DNA of 64,000 bases from Gymnogyps californianus (taxonomy: Eukaryota > Chordata > Aves > Accipitriformes > Cathartidae). Below the pieces are notes generated by a model. It was not told the DNA's origin. It saw only the letters and a list, made by a program, of their open reading frames with translations, and ran no database searches. The stretch lies in the NCBI RefSeq assembly GCF_018139145.2, contig NC_059482.1:22529332-22593331 (forward strand), read 5' to 3'. This document shows, piece after piece, positions 1 through 17,500 of this stretch (positions within the stretch are counted from its first letter, which is position 1; every line of letters begins with the position of its first letter). Position numbers and translations under genes: made by a program.

Positions 1-764
1 AGGCGGCAGGCTCGGCTCTCCATGGGGCAAGGGTTCCTCTCGCACTGGCTGCCAGGAGAGAAGGGGTACCACCGCTCAGTGCCGTGGTTTGGCTCTCAGG
101 GAGCTGCCTGCATCCTTGCAAACAAGCCTAGCCCGTGCCGCAGGCAGCATCTCCAGCCCCACTGCCAGTCCTGTGGCCAAGCAACCCAAGGCAGCCACAT
201 TTGAGTGTGCCCAGCATCGGATCTCTGTCCCATCCCTGCCTCTGCCAGGCAAATGCCGTGCCTTGCAGGGACGCAGCCCTGGGTCATGCTCTGAGGCTGG
301 GACCGGGGGTACCACAGACCCGTCTGGAGGACAGGGATGGAGCCAGGCTCAGATGTGCCTCCCGCAGAGGCACTTGTCCGGAGCAGGGATGCTCCTCCAC
401 TTGGGTGGCTTGGGCTTGGCCACAAAGAGGTTTAGTCTCAAGAGCGGGACCAGCTGCCTGCTGGATGGCAGCCGATGGCACCACGTCGATGTGCGGCAGA
501 GGCTGGGGCTCTGGGGGGCCAGGTTCCTGGATAAAGCCACCATGTATTGGGGTGCTCCAACCCACACCCCCAGCCAGCGGCAGCCCAAGACCATTGGGGA
601 GCGTGCCGAGAAAACCCGGCCACCCCACGTGGCAATTTGCTACCGGTGCTGGCTGGCACGCTCCCTGCTGCCCCTGGGTGACATGATATGGTCCCCAGGG
701 CACCGTAGGACCCATCACCTGGGGGAGAGAGCATGACACAGCCCGAGCCACACGCGGTACTCAC
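1..764. other. Downstream intron of the fibulin-7-like gene, no exon seen
   Basis: This stretch follows a good minus-strand splice donor at 763-764, so it should be the last intron of the fibulin-7-like gene. I looked for the expected C-terminal fibulin module and found nothing resembling it on the minus strand. The final exon or exons probably lie left of the window. The open frames on both strands show no recognisable domain. Confidence 0.55.
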
Positions 765-2875
765 AAGGCAGAGGTCTTGACGTAGCTGGTGTTGTGGCGC
801 GGCGGGGGGCACTTGGGGCGCACGCAGCGGTAGCCCCCGAAGGTGTTGATGCAGAGGTCGCCCTGGGTGCAGTTGTGCTGCTTCCCGGCACACTCGTTCA
901 CGTCTGCGGTGGTGACACGGGGTGAGCGGGGCTGTCCCCGCTGCTCCCCGCCGCATCCCTGGTCCCGTGGGATGCTCCCTGCCCTGCACTCGCCGCTCTT
1001 ACCCTCGCAGGTGTTGCGGTCCGCATGGAGCAGGTAGCCGGGGGGGCAGAGGCAGCGGTAGGAGCCGGGGAGATTGACGCAGTCGTAGAGGCAAAGCCGG
1101 GTCTGGGGGCTGGACTGGAAGAGCTGGCACTCGTCCACGTCTGGGGGGACAGAGCGGGGCATGGCTGGGGCTCCCGTCGATGCCGAGCCTCAGTTTCCCC
1201 CCCTCCCTGCCATCCTCACCCCCCCTTTACCGTGGCACATGCCGCCGGCTCGCATCTGGAAGCCGGCATCGCAGCTGCAGTGCCGGGAGCCCGGGCGGCT
1301 CTCGGCACAGCGGGGCTGGCGGCTGAAGGAGGCGTTGCTCAGCGTCACCCAGTCTGCGGGGGGGGGGGGGGGGGAGCGGGTGTCACTGCTGGGGTGGGGG
1401 GGCACGGGGAGATGGGTGGGGGCTGAGGTCCCAGGGGGCTGCCAGGGAAGGGGGAGAGGGGTGCAGCATGGCTGGGTGCTGTCCCCATGAGCATCCCCAT
1501 CCTCTGCAGCCCAAACCCAGGCACCTACAGGCGTAGATGGGGCTCTGGCAGCTGGGGCCTGACCAGCCCCGGGGGCAGAGGCACGTGTAGCTCTGGTTGC
1601 CATCCACGCAGGTCCCACTGTTGGCACACGGATTGCTGGAGCAGTCATCAATACCTAGGGAGAAGGAGTTCATGAACACCGGCTGGAGAAGCGCATCCTC
1701 GCCCCATCCTGCTGCCCAGCCTCGGTGCCCATTGCTGCAGCCTCTGGGCTGCTCTCCCCGCAGTCAGGGGAGCAGAGCGATGGGACCCCACGGCTCAGGG
1801 CGATGGAGGTGCCCCCGGGCAGGGCTGAGCCCGCGGCGCTCCGACCCCACTCCACTTCACTTCTACAGAAGGGCTGGGTGCCGCTCCATGTGCGGTTGTG
1901 CCGGCAGGCACGCGTCTCTGAGCCCACCAGCCGGAAGCCGGCGTCGCAGACGAAGTGAACGTCGTGGCCCACCCGCATGCTCCGGCCCAGCATCCGTCCA
2001 TTCAGGGGCACCGCCGGCTGTGGACAGGTCTCTGCGGACAGACAGACACGGGTGAGACGGACATCACCAGGCTGGAGCCGACCCCAGCCCCGGCGAGGAG
2101 CTGGGTGTGCCTTGCCCAAGCTGCTCGCCGGGGGTCCGGGGGTCAGAGCTGGCCCCGTGGGGATGTCACCCCCGTGGTGGTGACCCTGCCGGGGTTACCG
2201 TTGCGTTTGGTGGCCTGTCTCTGGAGGTGGCTCTGGAGGACGGAGAGCTGCTGCCGGAGACCGCGCGTGCCCCGCAGCTGGGCAGCCTCCTGTGCCGCCA
2301 GCAGCTTCTGCATCTGCCGCACCGCGCCGAGCGCCTGCTGCTGGCTCAGGCACTCCTGGGGGGACGCAAGGACATCCCCGTCACCCACCAGGCTCCCCCG
2401 CCACCCTGCCGCAGCCCGGGGAGACCCTCCCAAGCAGGCAGCATCTTTGGGGTTGGTTTGGATGCCCTGGCCTGGGCAGACCCCCTTCCTCCCCATCCCA
2501 GTGTGGGGTCTGCCCCTGCCTCTGCATCTGCTCCAGCCTCAGCCCCTCCGCCCGGTCCTGCCCCGGCACTTGGATGCCGAGGAACAGTTCGGATGTCCCG
2601 GCTGGGTTTAGCATCATCTCGCTGCCACAGGGGAAAAGCCCCATGACCGTCCCCCCTGGCCCTGGGCAGCCCCACGGGTGCTGTGGCCGTGCCGTACCCC
2701 CCACCCCGGGGCGGTGACGGGGTGCTGGGGTGTGAGAGGTGGGTGCTGAGAAGCCCCCAGTGGGGGGTCTGCAAGGGGGCAGGAGGGGGGGCACGAGTGT
2801 CCTTACCTGGGCGCTGCCGAGGGGCAGCTGCAGGATGCCCAGGGCCAGCCAGGCTGGCAGCAGGACGAGGAGCAT
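765..2875 (-). CDS. FBLN7: Fibulin-7-like secreted matrix protein (3'-partial)
   Basis: Secreted extracellular matrix glycoprotein of the fibulin family. Seven phase-compatible minus-strand exons: 2807-2875 (signal peptide, start ATG at 2875, hydrophobic MLLVLLPAWLALGIL), 2199-2355 (coiled coil starting ECLSQQQAL), 1861-2031 (sushi/CCP domain, ending TWSGTQPFC), 1529-1654 (EGF, DDCSSNPCANSGTC), 1231-1353 (Cys-rich linker with CSCDAGF), 1003-1140 (calcium-binding EGF starting DVDEC) and 765-903 (calcium-binding EGF starting DVNEC, ending SYVKTSA). The order signal, coiled coil, sushi, EGF, two cbEGF is the specific architecture of fibulin-7, and the coiled coil and sushi exons resemble human FBLN7 as I recall it. 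The C-terminal fibulin module is outside the window. An in-frame ATG exists 33 codons upstream, but the signal peptide favours 2875. A fibulin-7 paralogue is possible because the neighbours are human 16q22 genes while FBLN7 is at human 2q13. Confidence 0.8.
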
Positions 2876-3485
2876 CGCGCCGGGGCTGGCTCCGGCCACG
2901 CAGGCTGCAGGGACGAGACGCCGGCGGTCCGGTTCTGCCCCGCTCGCTTGCAGCCGCGCTCCTGCGCTCACCGGGATTTATCCGCGGCGCGTGCCCGTGT
3001 GTTTGTTGGTTTTTCCCCTGGCCGAGGCCGAGCCGTAGGAAAGTTTCCCCTTGGCACTGGCGCCAGCCTCTCCCTTCCCTTCCCTCTCCGCACATCAGAG
3101 GCTTTGGGGCCTTTCATGTCACAGGGCCAGCAGATGCCGGGGCCAGGCGGTGGCTGTCACGGCACTTGCTGCAGTACCAGTGGTTCCGGGCTCCCCCCAC
3201 AGCCAGCCATGGCTCCGGGGCTCCCCGGCATGCGGGGGTGCAGGATGAGGCTAATCCCGTGCGTTTGCTAAGTGTGGGAAAGTCTCCCAGGAGAATGGAT
3301 GGCTTTGGGGTCGGTGCCGGGGTCCTGCTCTCCGGTGGGGCTGGGGCTGCTGAGGAGGGCAGCCCGGCAGCGCCGTGGACTCGCCGGCCCGGCATGGCTT
3401 TGCTGGGGTGAGCTCAGCCACGGCTGGAGCTTAGAGGGGGACCCCGGGGCTCTGCTGCAGCCTAGAGTTGGGGTGCAGGTTGGCA
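2876..3485. promoter_or_regulatory. Upstream region of the fibulin-7-like gene
   Basis: GC-rich sequence directly upstream of the fibulin-7-like start codon, presumably holding its 5' UTR and promoter. I see no TATA box at a convincing distance and no coding exon. The boundary with the telomere-like tract on the right is gradual. Confidence 0.35.
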
Positions 3486-3772
3486 TTACGGTCGGCCTTA
3501 ACATTAGGGTCAGGGTTAATGTTAGGGTCAGCGTTAGGGTTAGGTTGAGGTTAGCATTAGGGTTAGGGTTGGGGTTAGAGTTGGGTTAGCATTAGACTCA
3601 CGGATAGGGCTAGGTCAGTTTTCACGTTAGGGTTAGGGTTAAGGTTAGTGTTAGGACTGGTGCCAAGGGTTCAGGTCCTTAGGAACAGAAGGGTTTGGAT
3701 GAGGGTTGGGGTTGGCATTAGCATTAGGGCCGGGGTTCAGGCCAGGGTTAGGGTTAGGCTCAGGGCAAGGGA
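3486..3772 (+). repeat. Degenerate interstitial telomeric repeat (TTAGGG-like)
   Basis: About 285 bp dominated by TTAGGG and close variants (TTAGGGT, TTAGCA, TTGGGG, TTAGAG), G-rich strand on plus. Perfect adjacent TTAGGG units occur in short runs near 3556, 3630 and 3747, separated by diverged units. This is a vertebrate telomere motif inside a chromosome, between the divergently oriented fibulin-7-like and CLEC18 genes. The divergence indicates an old insertion or an expanded chance array, not a recent chromosome end. Confidence 0.8.
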
Positions 3773-4717
3773 ATCGAAGGCATTCAGGGTGGGATTTCTG
3801 CTGACATCCAGCTCAGCCTGGAGAGCTGGTGTTGGGATGCTCCCGGTCTCTCCCACCCGTGACAGCCCCAAGAAGAGGCATGGCAACATGTGCCTGTCCC
3901 CCAACCACCCCCGAGCAGGGATGTCTGAAGCCCACACATCTGCCCTGTGCCAGGGGAGCACCCCCAGCCCCCCAGCATGGGTGCCGGAAGCCCTGCGCAA
4001 GGGCAGAGCTATCGGGGTGCTACTGAGCCCCCGAGCAGCGTGGGCTCTGGGACCCCTGCCCGACCCCAAGCGCCTGCTGAGACATGCCCCCCTGAGCCCG
4101 GCATCTCTCCCACCGCCGGCCCCCCAGCCCTTGCATCCTCCCACCCCGTAACCACGCTGCCCAGCTTGCCGGAGCGGGTATTTGGCTTCATGCCCACGGC
4201 GGTGTGTGTTACCTCCCCGGCATGTTTAATTCATGGGGCAGGAGGAAGGCCGCAGCAGGGGCCCCCTTAGCTGCCCCCAGCCCCTTGGCATTCAATGCCC
4301 CAAAGTGGGTGCCGCTTGGGAGCCCCGCTCCTGCCTGCTTTCCCATCCCGACCCCGGCTTGGCGACAGGGTTGGGGCAGAGCATGGGGGGCTGACCCCGC
4401 TGCGGGGCATCCCAGCGGGGCTGCAGCCCCGGGGCCCCAGGAGTTGTCTGCCGCGTTCGCGTCAGCGAGCAACTGTTTTGACAGAGCTATTACTCACCCG
4501 TCAAGCTTTTGTTCGAGCTGAGCAGCGGTGCCTGTCTGGAGTCCTGAATAGGAGCAAATCCTGCAACCAGACACACACACACGAGCACGCACAAGCGCGC
4601 AGGAGCGCGCGGCCGAGCTCGCCCCGACGCCAGGGCTGCTGCGGGGTAGCTCGTCTCTCCCGAATCCTCCCTCCGGAGCTGTGGGGGTCTGGTGTCCCCC
4701 CTACTCCAGGCACCTGC
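3773..4717. other. Intergenic / CLEC18 5' flank
   Basis: GC-rich sequence upstream of CLEC18 with a short CA/GC alternating tract at about 4569-4612. It probably contains the CLEC18 promoter and 5' UTR. I found no coding exon and no clear TATA box. Confidence 0.35.
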
Positions 4718-9962
<5,245 letters not shown>

Positions 9963-10519
9963 GCCAGCAGCCCCGGGGCACCGGCCAGCGCTGGCTGCTG
10001 TGCCGAGCCCGTGGCTCAGGAGGACCCCGTTGCCGTGCCAAGCCAGACCATGCTCAGGAGGACCCCTCCACGGCTTCCCCGCGCAGGGGACGGGGGGCTG
10101 AGGGGACCCATGGTGCTGGGACCTGGCGAGAAGGACGCACGCTCTACGTCAGCATCCCCGAAACAGCGTCTTCTTCTGTCCCTCACCTTCCTCTGTCTCC
10201 ATCACGCCGCGACAGCCCCCAGGGCAGAGAGATGCCCCCACAACAGACAGGTCCAACAGCATCCTCCTCCTAAATTGGCAGCTGGGCTGTGTCCAGACCG
10301 TGGTCCTGATGCGACGAGGGGCCAAGGGGGGTTTCTGAGGGGCACAGACCTCGGCACGGCTCAGGGTGAGGGCTGGTCTCGGGCCCGAGCCATCGTCCTG
10401 ACCTGGGTGGGAACCCCCCAGCCTGGCACCGTGGGTTCCTCACCATCACCCAGTCCTTCATCATCACCTGGTTCTTCACCATCACTCGGTCCCTCACCAT
10501 CTGCTGGGTGGTTAATAAA
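9963..10519 (+). terminator. CLEC18: CLEC18 3' UTR ending in AATAAA
   Basis: From the stop codon at 9960-9962 to a canonical AATAAA at 10514-10519. The 3' UTR includes a short imperfect 'tcaccatcac' repeat at about 10438-10500. Confidence 0.75.
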
Positions 10520-11390
10520 GACCATCTCTCCCTTGGGAAGAGCTTTTTGTCTCCTTTTCCTCCCCTAGACCCACCAGACTCTTCCTCTGCCATGGCCCGC
10601 ATCCTGCCCATGCTGGGCGGTACCTCCAGCTCCATCCCTGGAGTGGGTGCTGGGGTTGGAGGAGCCGGGGACCAGCCCGGCTCCTGGCCAAGCTTGTGTC
10701 TCCAGCACCCTGGGGGTGTTTTGGAGGGGTGGCATTAGCCAAGAGCTGCTTCTTCCAGTCCCAGCGCAGCCCCAAGCCACAGCACCCCATGTGCTGGGTG
10801 CAAGCCTGTGCCCCCAGCACTGGTGGGTGTCAGTGGGTGCCTCTGGAGGGGACATGCCACTGCTGTCCCTGAGCTGGCAACCTGCAGGCACCGCAGAGCT
10901 GGGGAGTCACTTCCCTCGGCTGCTCTCCTCCCTTCCGAACAGCCCGCTCCGGTGCAGGGCAGGGGTGGAAATTAAGATGTCCCCAGCCAGGGCGTCGCGG
11001 CGCCAGTTGTTTGTGCCTCGGCTCCGCGGAGGGAAGGCAGGAGCCGCATCGCCGCCGGCGAGGCTGGGCTCACGGGTCCGGGGCGAGCTGGGCAAACCCG
11101 GGGTGCAACCGAGCCGTGGGCCAGGAGAGCAGGGTCCAACAGGTCGGATGGGGCTGGAGGCAGGAGATGGAGGAAGGAGCCCAGGGAGGATGGGGATGAG
11201 GATGGAGGATAAGGATGGAGGATGGAGGATGGAGGATGAGGATGGAGGATGGAGATGATCAGCACAGCTGCCACATCCGTACAGCTGCAACCTCGGCGAA
11301 GGCCCCGCGCTGCCGGCAGCGGTGCGTGCAGGCAGGGACAGGCAGCGCTGCTGCAATAAAGCATTGCTGCGCCTGGGGAGGGCGCGGGCG
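10520..11390. other. Intergenic, CLEC18 to RALY-like gene
   Basis: No coding exon recognised. It contains a GGATGAGGATGGAGGAT-type simple repeat at about 11187-11260 and an isolated AATAAA at 11355-11360 that no gene model explains. Confidence 0.5.
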
Positions 11391-11583
11391 GGGCGGGGCG
11401 GGGCAGGGCGGGGCGTGGTCGGTGTCCCCCCCCCCCCTCCTCCCCCCCGTATTGCCGCGATGGTGCGGCCCGCGGTCCCCCCCCCTCCTCGCCCGGCGGT
11501 GGTAGGGCCCGGTGGCGGCGCGCTCGGGCCGGAGCGGCGGGGCTGCGGGGGCTGCGGGGCCGGGGCCGGCGGGGCTGCGGGGG
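11391..11583 (+). promoter_or_regulatory. CpG-rich promoter with GC boxes for the RALY-like gene
   Basis: Tandem GGGCGGGGC boxes at about 11388-11415 precede very GC-rich, CpG-dense sequence and an ATG at 11584 followed by a good donor at 11621. This fits an Sp1-type CpG-island promoter. Transcription direction is inferred from the downstream exons. Confidence 0.55.
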
Positions 11584-14500
11584 ATGACGCTCTTCGGCAG
11601 CGGGGACGCGGGCTGGAGATGTGAGTACCGACCCGGATCCGGCCCTCCATCTCCCCCCCGACCCCCACTGGCTGCCCCCCCTCCCCCCCCTCCCCCTCCG
11701 GGATCGGCCCTCTTCCCACACAACGTCCCCCCGGTAGATGCTCCGGCACCGGGATGCTTGCCCGGCACCGGCAGCCCTGCCCGGGGCAGGGGTGCCCCCC
11801 TGCAGCCAGCCTTCTGGTGCACGTACGTTCCCCCCACCCCGTAGCCTCCCACCCCGGGCAGGGCCGCCTCCCGGTGCCGGGATGCCTCCCGCCCCTTTGG
11901 ACCAGTCCCTCCCCCCGGACACGCATGTCCTCTCGGTACCGAGCCGCCCCCCCCACCCCGGTACCAGTCCCTCCCAAGGGCTGGGATGTCCTCCCGGTAC
12001 TGGGATGCCTGGTCCTCCCCATACCATTACCTGCCCCAGGACAGGGATGTCCTCCCGGTACTGGGATGTCCCCCACGCCATTCCCCCCAGGTCAGGGATC
12101 TCTTCCCAGTACCGGGATGCCCCCACACCATTACCACCAGGTCAGGGATGTTCTCCCAGTACCGAGATGCCCCCACACCATTACCGCCAGGTCAGGGATG
12201 TTCTCCCAGTACCGAGATGCCCCCACACCATTACCGCCAGGTCAGGGATGTTCTCCCAGTACCGAGATGCCACCCCATGCCATTACAGGGAAAGGAGCCC
12301 AGACGCAGGGCCGATGGCCCTGGGGTGATGGAGCCCGGCTGGCCCGGGTCCCTGCCCCAGCAGGACAGTCCCCTCAGTGCTGGTGGCCTGTGACAGGGTG
12401 CCTGGCCATGGCTGGGGTCCCTGGCTGGGGTGCTGAGGTCTCCATCCCACTGGCAGGGAAGGGAGTGGGTGGCTCTGCCGGGTGGGTGTGATGGGCTGGA
12501 GAGAGCGATGTCAACGGTGGGCTCTGGTCCTGAGCGGTGAGCTCGGCCGTCCCCAGGGATGCTGGCTGCACCCACAGAAAATGGGTGCCGGCGTTACCTG
12601 GCACACACGCAGGGCGAGTGGAGCACCTTCCCCAGCTCGCCCCGAGATCAGAGCCAGCCCGCGGACACAAGGTGACAGCCTGGAAAGCAGACAAGTGCCG
12701 GTTTCCTTCCGCTCGCATCTTGCTCGGAAGCCCTCTCCTCCGCAGGGATGGAGGGACCTTGCTCCGGCGGCTGCAGAGCTGGAGGGGACCCATGACCAGT
12801 ATCCACGCTCCTGGGGAGGTCTAGACCTCTCTGATGAGCTGGTGTGTTCTAGGAGGACTTGGGAAGCTTCAGCTCAGGGTTCCCCGGTGCAGTGGCATCC
12901 ACAATGTCACCCGTGGGACAGCTGGTCACGCTTACCATGGCCAAGGGGGAGCGTGCAAGAGGGAGCCCTCAGCATCTCACCCACCGGCTCCTACCCCAGG
13001 GACCAGAGAGGTTTTTTGGAGCCCCGCAGAATTACAAAATTAAATATATGGAGATGTTAGTAAAGCATTGCATCGGTGGCTCTCAAATGCATACTCAGAA
13101 AATAGATTCAAGCTAGCTTTTATGTGGATGTCGGCTGTGAAATCCTAAAGAAGGGTGAAGAGCATCGCTGGGGAGGTGTGACGTGGCATCGCTGAGCTGC
13201 GCGTCCAGAGACATCTCCACCCCGCATCTCGCATCCATCCGTGGCGGGCAGCGCTTGCCAGCATCCCGCTGGCCCGGGGCTCCCCAAAAAATGGCCCAAC
13301 CACCCAGCAGGAGCGATAGTGAAGGCAGATTCACCGCAGTGGTGGGAAATGTCTCTGGGGGTTAATTACCTTCATCATCAGGGGTGCTTTCTGCCACCCT
13401 AATTGGAGCCTGCCTGGCCTTGGCTGGGCGCAGGCTCCTGGGGACGGGGCACCCACGGGAAGGGACTGCTGCAGGGACAGCTGGAGCGGCTCCATGTCCT
13501 GGCACAACCCTGGGCTGCTCCTGTCCTTCCCCGAAAACTTAAATCTAGAGAGAGCTGCCAGCCTCGGGCTCGCCCTGTGGATGCTCTGGAGTGGGACATC
13601 TCCAGCCGGGAGAGGAGCGTGGCCGGGAGCCCCCAGGAAGCCGGTGCTGGAGACGCATCCACGTGGGGTAGGGTGTTGGCATCCCCTTTTCTTCCCGCTG
13701 CTCATTCCCCTCCTCTCTCTCCCCTCAGATTTGGACATGGCCAGGGAACCCAAGCCGAGCCGGGCCAGGCTGGGCCAGAAGCGGCAGCACGGCAGTAGCC
13801 TGTACCAGTGAGTGCCGGCGCGTGGGGTGGGGGCTGCGCCGGGGGGGGACAACCCGGCTCGGGCTGGGGACTGTCCCGTGCCTGGCTCCTCTTCCTCCCC
13901 CTGCTCTCCATTGCTCATGCCTCTGACTATTCCGGCTGCCTGCCCGCGGTGGTGGGCATGGGTCCGTGGGATGTCCCTGCCCCATCCCGATGGGGCTCTC
14001 GGAGCATTGCCTGGCCACACCGGTGGCGGCTGGAGTCCTTGCCGGCATCCGCCCGGTGTGTGTTGCTGATGGGGTGTGGAGATCGCCCTTGCCCATCCGA
14101 AGGTGCCGGGAGAAGAGCAGAGCCCCGTGGTCTCCACGCCTGTTACAGATGTCGATGTTGGTTGCAGTTCTGGCCTTTAAATGCTGTTCCTCGGGGGGCA
14201 GACCCCCCTGCAGAGGCACACAGCGGTGGCCATGGTCCTGACAATGACAGTAGATGATGGTGATGGTGGCACCGATGGTAGCAGAAGAGCAGGTCCCCAT
14301 CCCTGCACGCTTTTGGGTCCCCGGCTCGGCAGGCATGTGGCGAGGAGGGGACCGGAGCCAGGCTCCGTCTGCCTCGTTAGAGAGCTTTTTGCGAACGCCC
14401 TGATTGAACTAATTGCTCTGCCCGTTGCCATGGTGCCGGAGGGATGCAGCGCTGGCAGGGCAGGGACTGCCGGGCCCCTTGGGCCGCTGGAGCGTGGCAG

Positions 14501-17500
14501 CCACCGCTTTTGCTCTTCCCGGGGGATGCTCTGAGCAAAAAGCTGAGCCGGAAAAACCCTTGCTGTGTCCCTAGCTGGGTGCCAGACCCCAAGACCAGGT
14601 CTCCTGTGGAGCCACCAGTGCTCCCATGCCGGACGTGGTCTGTGGCATCCCCATCCCTCTCGGCAGTGGCTCGGGCGGCGGTAGCCGTCGGAGCTGGCAC
14701 CTTCCCTGTGCCCCATGCGTGGGTTGGGACTCCTGTCCGGCTGCCTGTTCCCCTCTTCCCTAAGGCAGGTTGTGACCTTCCTCCCCGGGTGACGGGCAGG
14801 AGGTGGGGATGCGAAGGACTCGCCGTCCCTGTCACGGCGATGGAAACTTGGAGGCAGCGAGGCTGGACCGAAAACTCCGAAAATATCCCCGGGTGCAAAG
14901 AGCAGGAGCAGGCGGGTACTGGCACCCCGGGGCTGCCAGCTCACCCTTACCAGGAGGGCTGGCGCTTGCGGGCTGCATCCCGTGCAGATTATTCTTGAAT
15001 AAGGCAGGGCAGCAGCGGGGCTGGGGGTGCCTTTGCCCCGTGACAGGCTCCGAGCTGCCTTCTGGACTGGGCAAGCCTGACTCAAGCTTGGTGCCCCAGG
15101 CAGGGCAGCCCAGGTTGCCCGTTAGCCCCCCAGCAGACCTCCACTCCCCGAGCTCCAGCATCGGTCCCGTGGTGACAAGCTCATCTGCAGTAAAATCTGG
15201 AGCCCTGGTGGGCCTCATCCCGGTTCCCCCCCATTCCCGGCAGCGTGGCTGGGGAAGGCTCCCTGCTCCCAGCGATGCTCTGAGCACGGCTTTGTCTCCC
15301 CTCAGGTTAGGCTTAATCCTACGCTCCCTGACTCCGTAAGAGCTGAAGCAGCAAAATGAGCTTCAGCATCCTTCCTCCTCCTCCTCCTCCCCCTCCTCCT
15401 CCTCCTCCTCCCCGCAGCTCCTGATCCACGGCGCATGATTTATTACTGGCACGTCGGCTGCCCGCATTGGAGGCGATCCGTTGACAGATCGCTTCTTAAT
15501 TTGGAGCCGAGCGAGCCGGCAGCGTGCGCGCAGAGCCAGGGACCATGAAATTTAACATCAGGGTGCTCTAAATGCAGCTTCCTGAGAGCAGACCCTGCTG
15601 ATGCTGCCCCGGGGGCTCTCTCCATCCCCCCCAACACCCTTGTTTGCCTCCAGGGCAAACCCCTGCCAGGCCACAGCCACCTCCCCGGGCTGTGCTGCAG
15701 CCCAGGCAGCTTGCACGGTACCCTCCAGGATGCCTCTCGCTCCCCGGGGATGGGGATGGGGCTGGGTGGGTGCCCCTGCCCTGCTGCGCTCAGCCGTGGC
15801 TGCTCCACGGCGTCCGTGGCCCCGCAGAGCCGGTGACTTGTTCTCCTCTCTCCTGCAGCAGTAACTGCGACCTGGACTACGATCTCTACAGGGATGACTT
15901 CCCGTACCGGTGAGCGCGGCATCCCGGGAGCAGGGTGGGCTGAGCACGCCTCTGCCGAAGGCGGAAAGCGGGGGGTCCCTGGCCATCTGTCCCCCCCGCC
16001 TCCAAGAGAGGCTCGGCAGTGTTGCCCCCCTTCGAGGAGCACGTATGCCACAGCTTCCCCGGGCTGGGGGCCTTGGGGAAGGGGTACATGGGGCAGGGGC
16101 AGCGTGTGGGCTGGGCAATGCCCAGGTTGGGGGGTCCTTCACTGCAGAGGGACCCCGAGAGATGTTCTCTCTCGGCTGGCAGGGACTGCTGCTGCACCTC
16201 CGGGGCCGCACTCACGCCGCCGTGCTCTTTGTGCCCTTGCAGGGTGTACGAGTACCAGAAGATCCCCCCCCTCATTAACCGCATTCCGGTCAAGGCCAGA
16301 CGAACTCACGTGGGAGCAGGAAGCAAAAGCAGCCTGAGCCCCCCGCCCGGGGCGAGGAGCAGCACCAGCTCCACGGCAGGACGGACAAAGTGTAAGTGTG
16401 ATGGGGCTGGGAGGAAGAGGAGGCTCGGCCCTCACGTCTCGGTGCGTTAGAGCAGTGCCGGTGCCTGAAGGTCCTGCTCGGTACTGACTCTGTGGCTACG
16501 AGTCCCCAGCTCCAGCAGACACAGCCTGGACTGCGCTGGGCTGGCAGCTGTCCCCTGGACCCGTCCCTGTTTCCCAAGGATGCCCGATAAGGAGGATGCT
16601 CTGGAGAGGAGGATGCTCCGGAGGTTGCTGCCCAGGACGGCGTGTTCCCCCGGCTCCGGGCATGCTGTAGGGCAGGGTGGGATCCTAACGGCTCCTCTCC
16701 CCGCAGTGCGGGCCGAAGAGCTGCACTCCATCAAGGGGGAGCTGAGCCAGATCAAGGCGCAGGTGGACAGTCTGCTGGAGAGCCTGGACCGCATGGACCA
16801 GCGGAGAGAGCGTCTCGCGGGTGAGAGAGGGTCTACGGCCCGTCCCGACACCCGCGTGTCCGTGCCGGGCAGCCTGCGGGCACACGCGAACCTGGACCCC
16901 GAGCCGGGTGTAAGGGGTCCCTCCCTGCGCGCCCGGGAGGGAGCCAGGCATCCAGAGCCGGCTGGGCAAATTCCTCGCGTCCTTCTCCAGGCTGGCAGGG
17001 CAGAATCCGGCCCTTTGGCACAAGGGGACCCTGCGAGGACAGGGTTGTTGTTTGCACGGGTACCCCAAATTTCTGCTGTGTCTGTCCTTGCAGGGTCCAA
17101 GGAAAGCGAGAAGAAGAGGGTAGAGACAGGGGCAGAGTCGCCGTCCCCAGCGGGAGAGGGGTCACGGGAGCCCCGGGGGAAGGAGGGGACGGGAGCTGAC
17201 GGGCACAGCGACCTGCGCAACATCGACAGTGCCGAGGAGAGCACAGACACGGAGGAGATGGTAAGAGGAGGGCCAGATCCTGTGCCGGGCTCTCTGCTTC
17301 CCTAAAATTCATCCCCACTTGCTGCCTGCGTGGGTCCTGGTGGGAGATGCCCGGAGCAGAGAAGAGGCTCCATCAGGGTCCCCTGAGCCGTCCCGGCTGC
17401 GTGCCAGGGCTACAACCGCCCGTGCCTCCCGGACAGCCCCGAGCACCCTGCAGCAAACCCCTGGGCGTGCATTACTCCAGCAGCACAGGCTGCAAAAAAA

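Noticed and set aside
11355..11360. AATAAA as an alternative CLEC18 poly(A) signal
   Set aside because: CLEC18 has a canonical signal at 10514-10519. This one lies 840 bp further on, at the edge of the next promoter.
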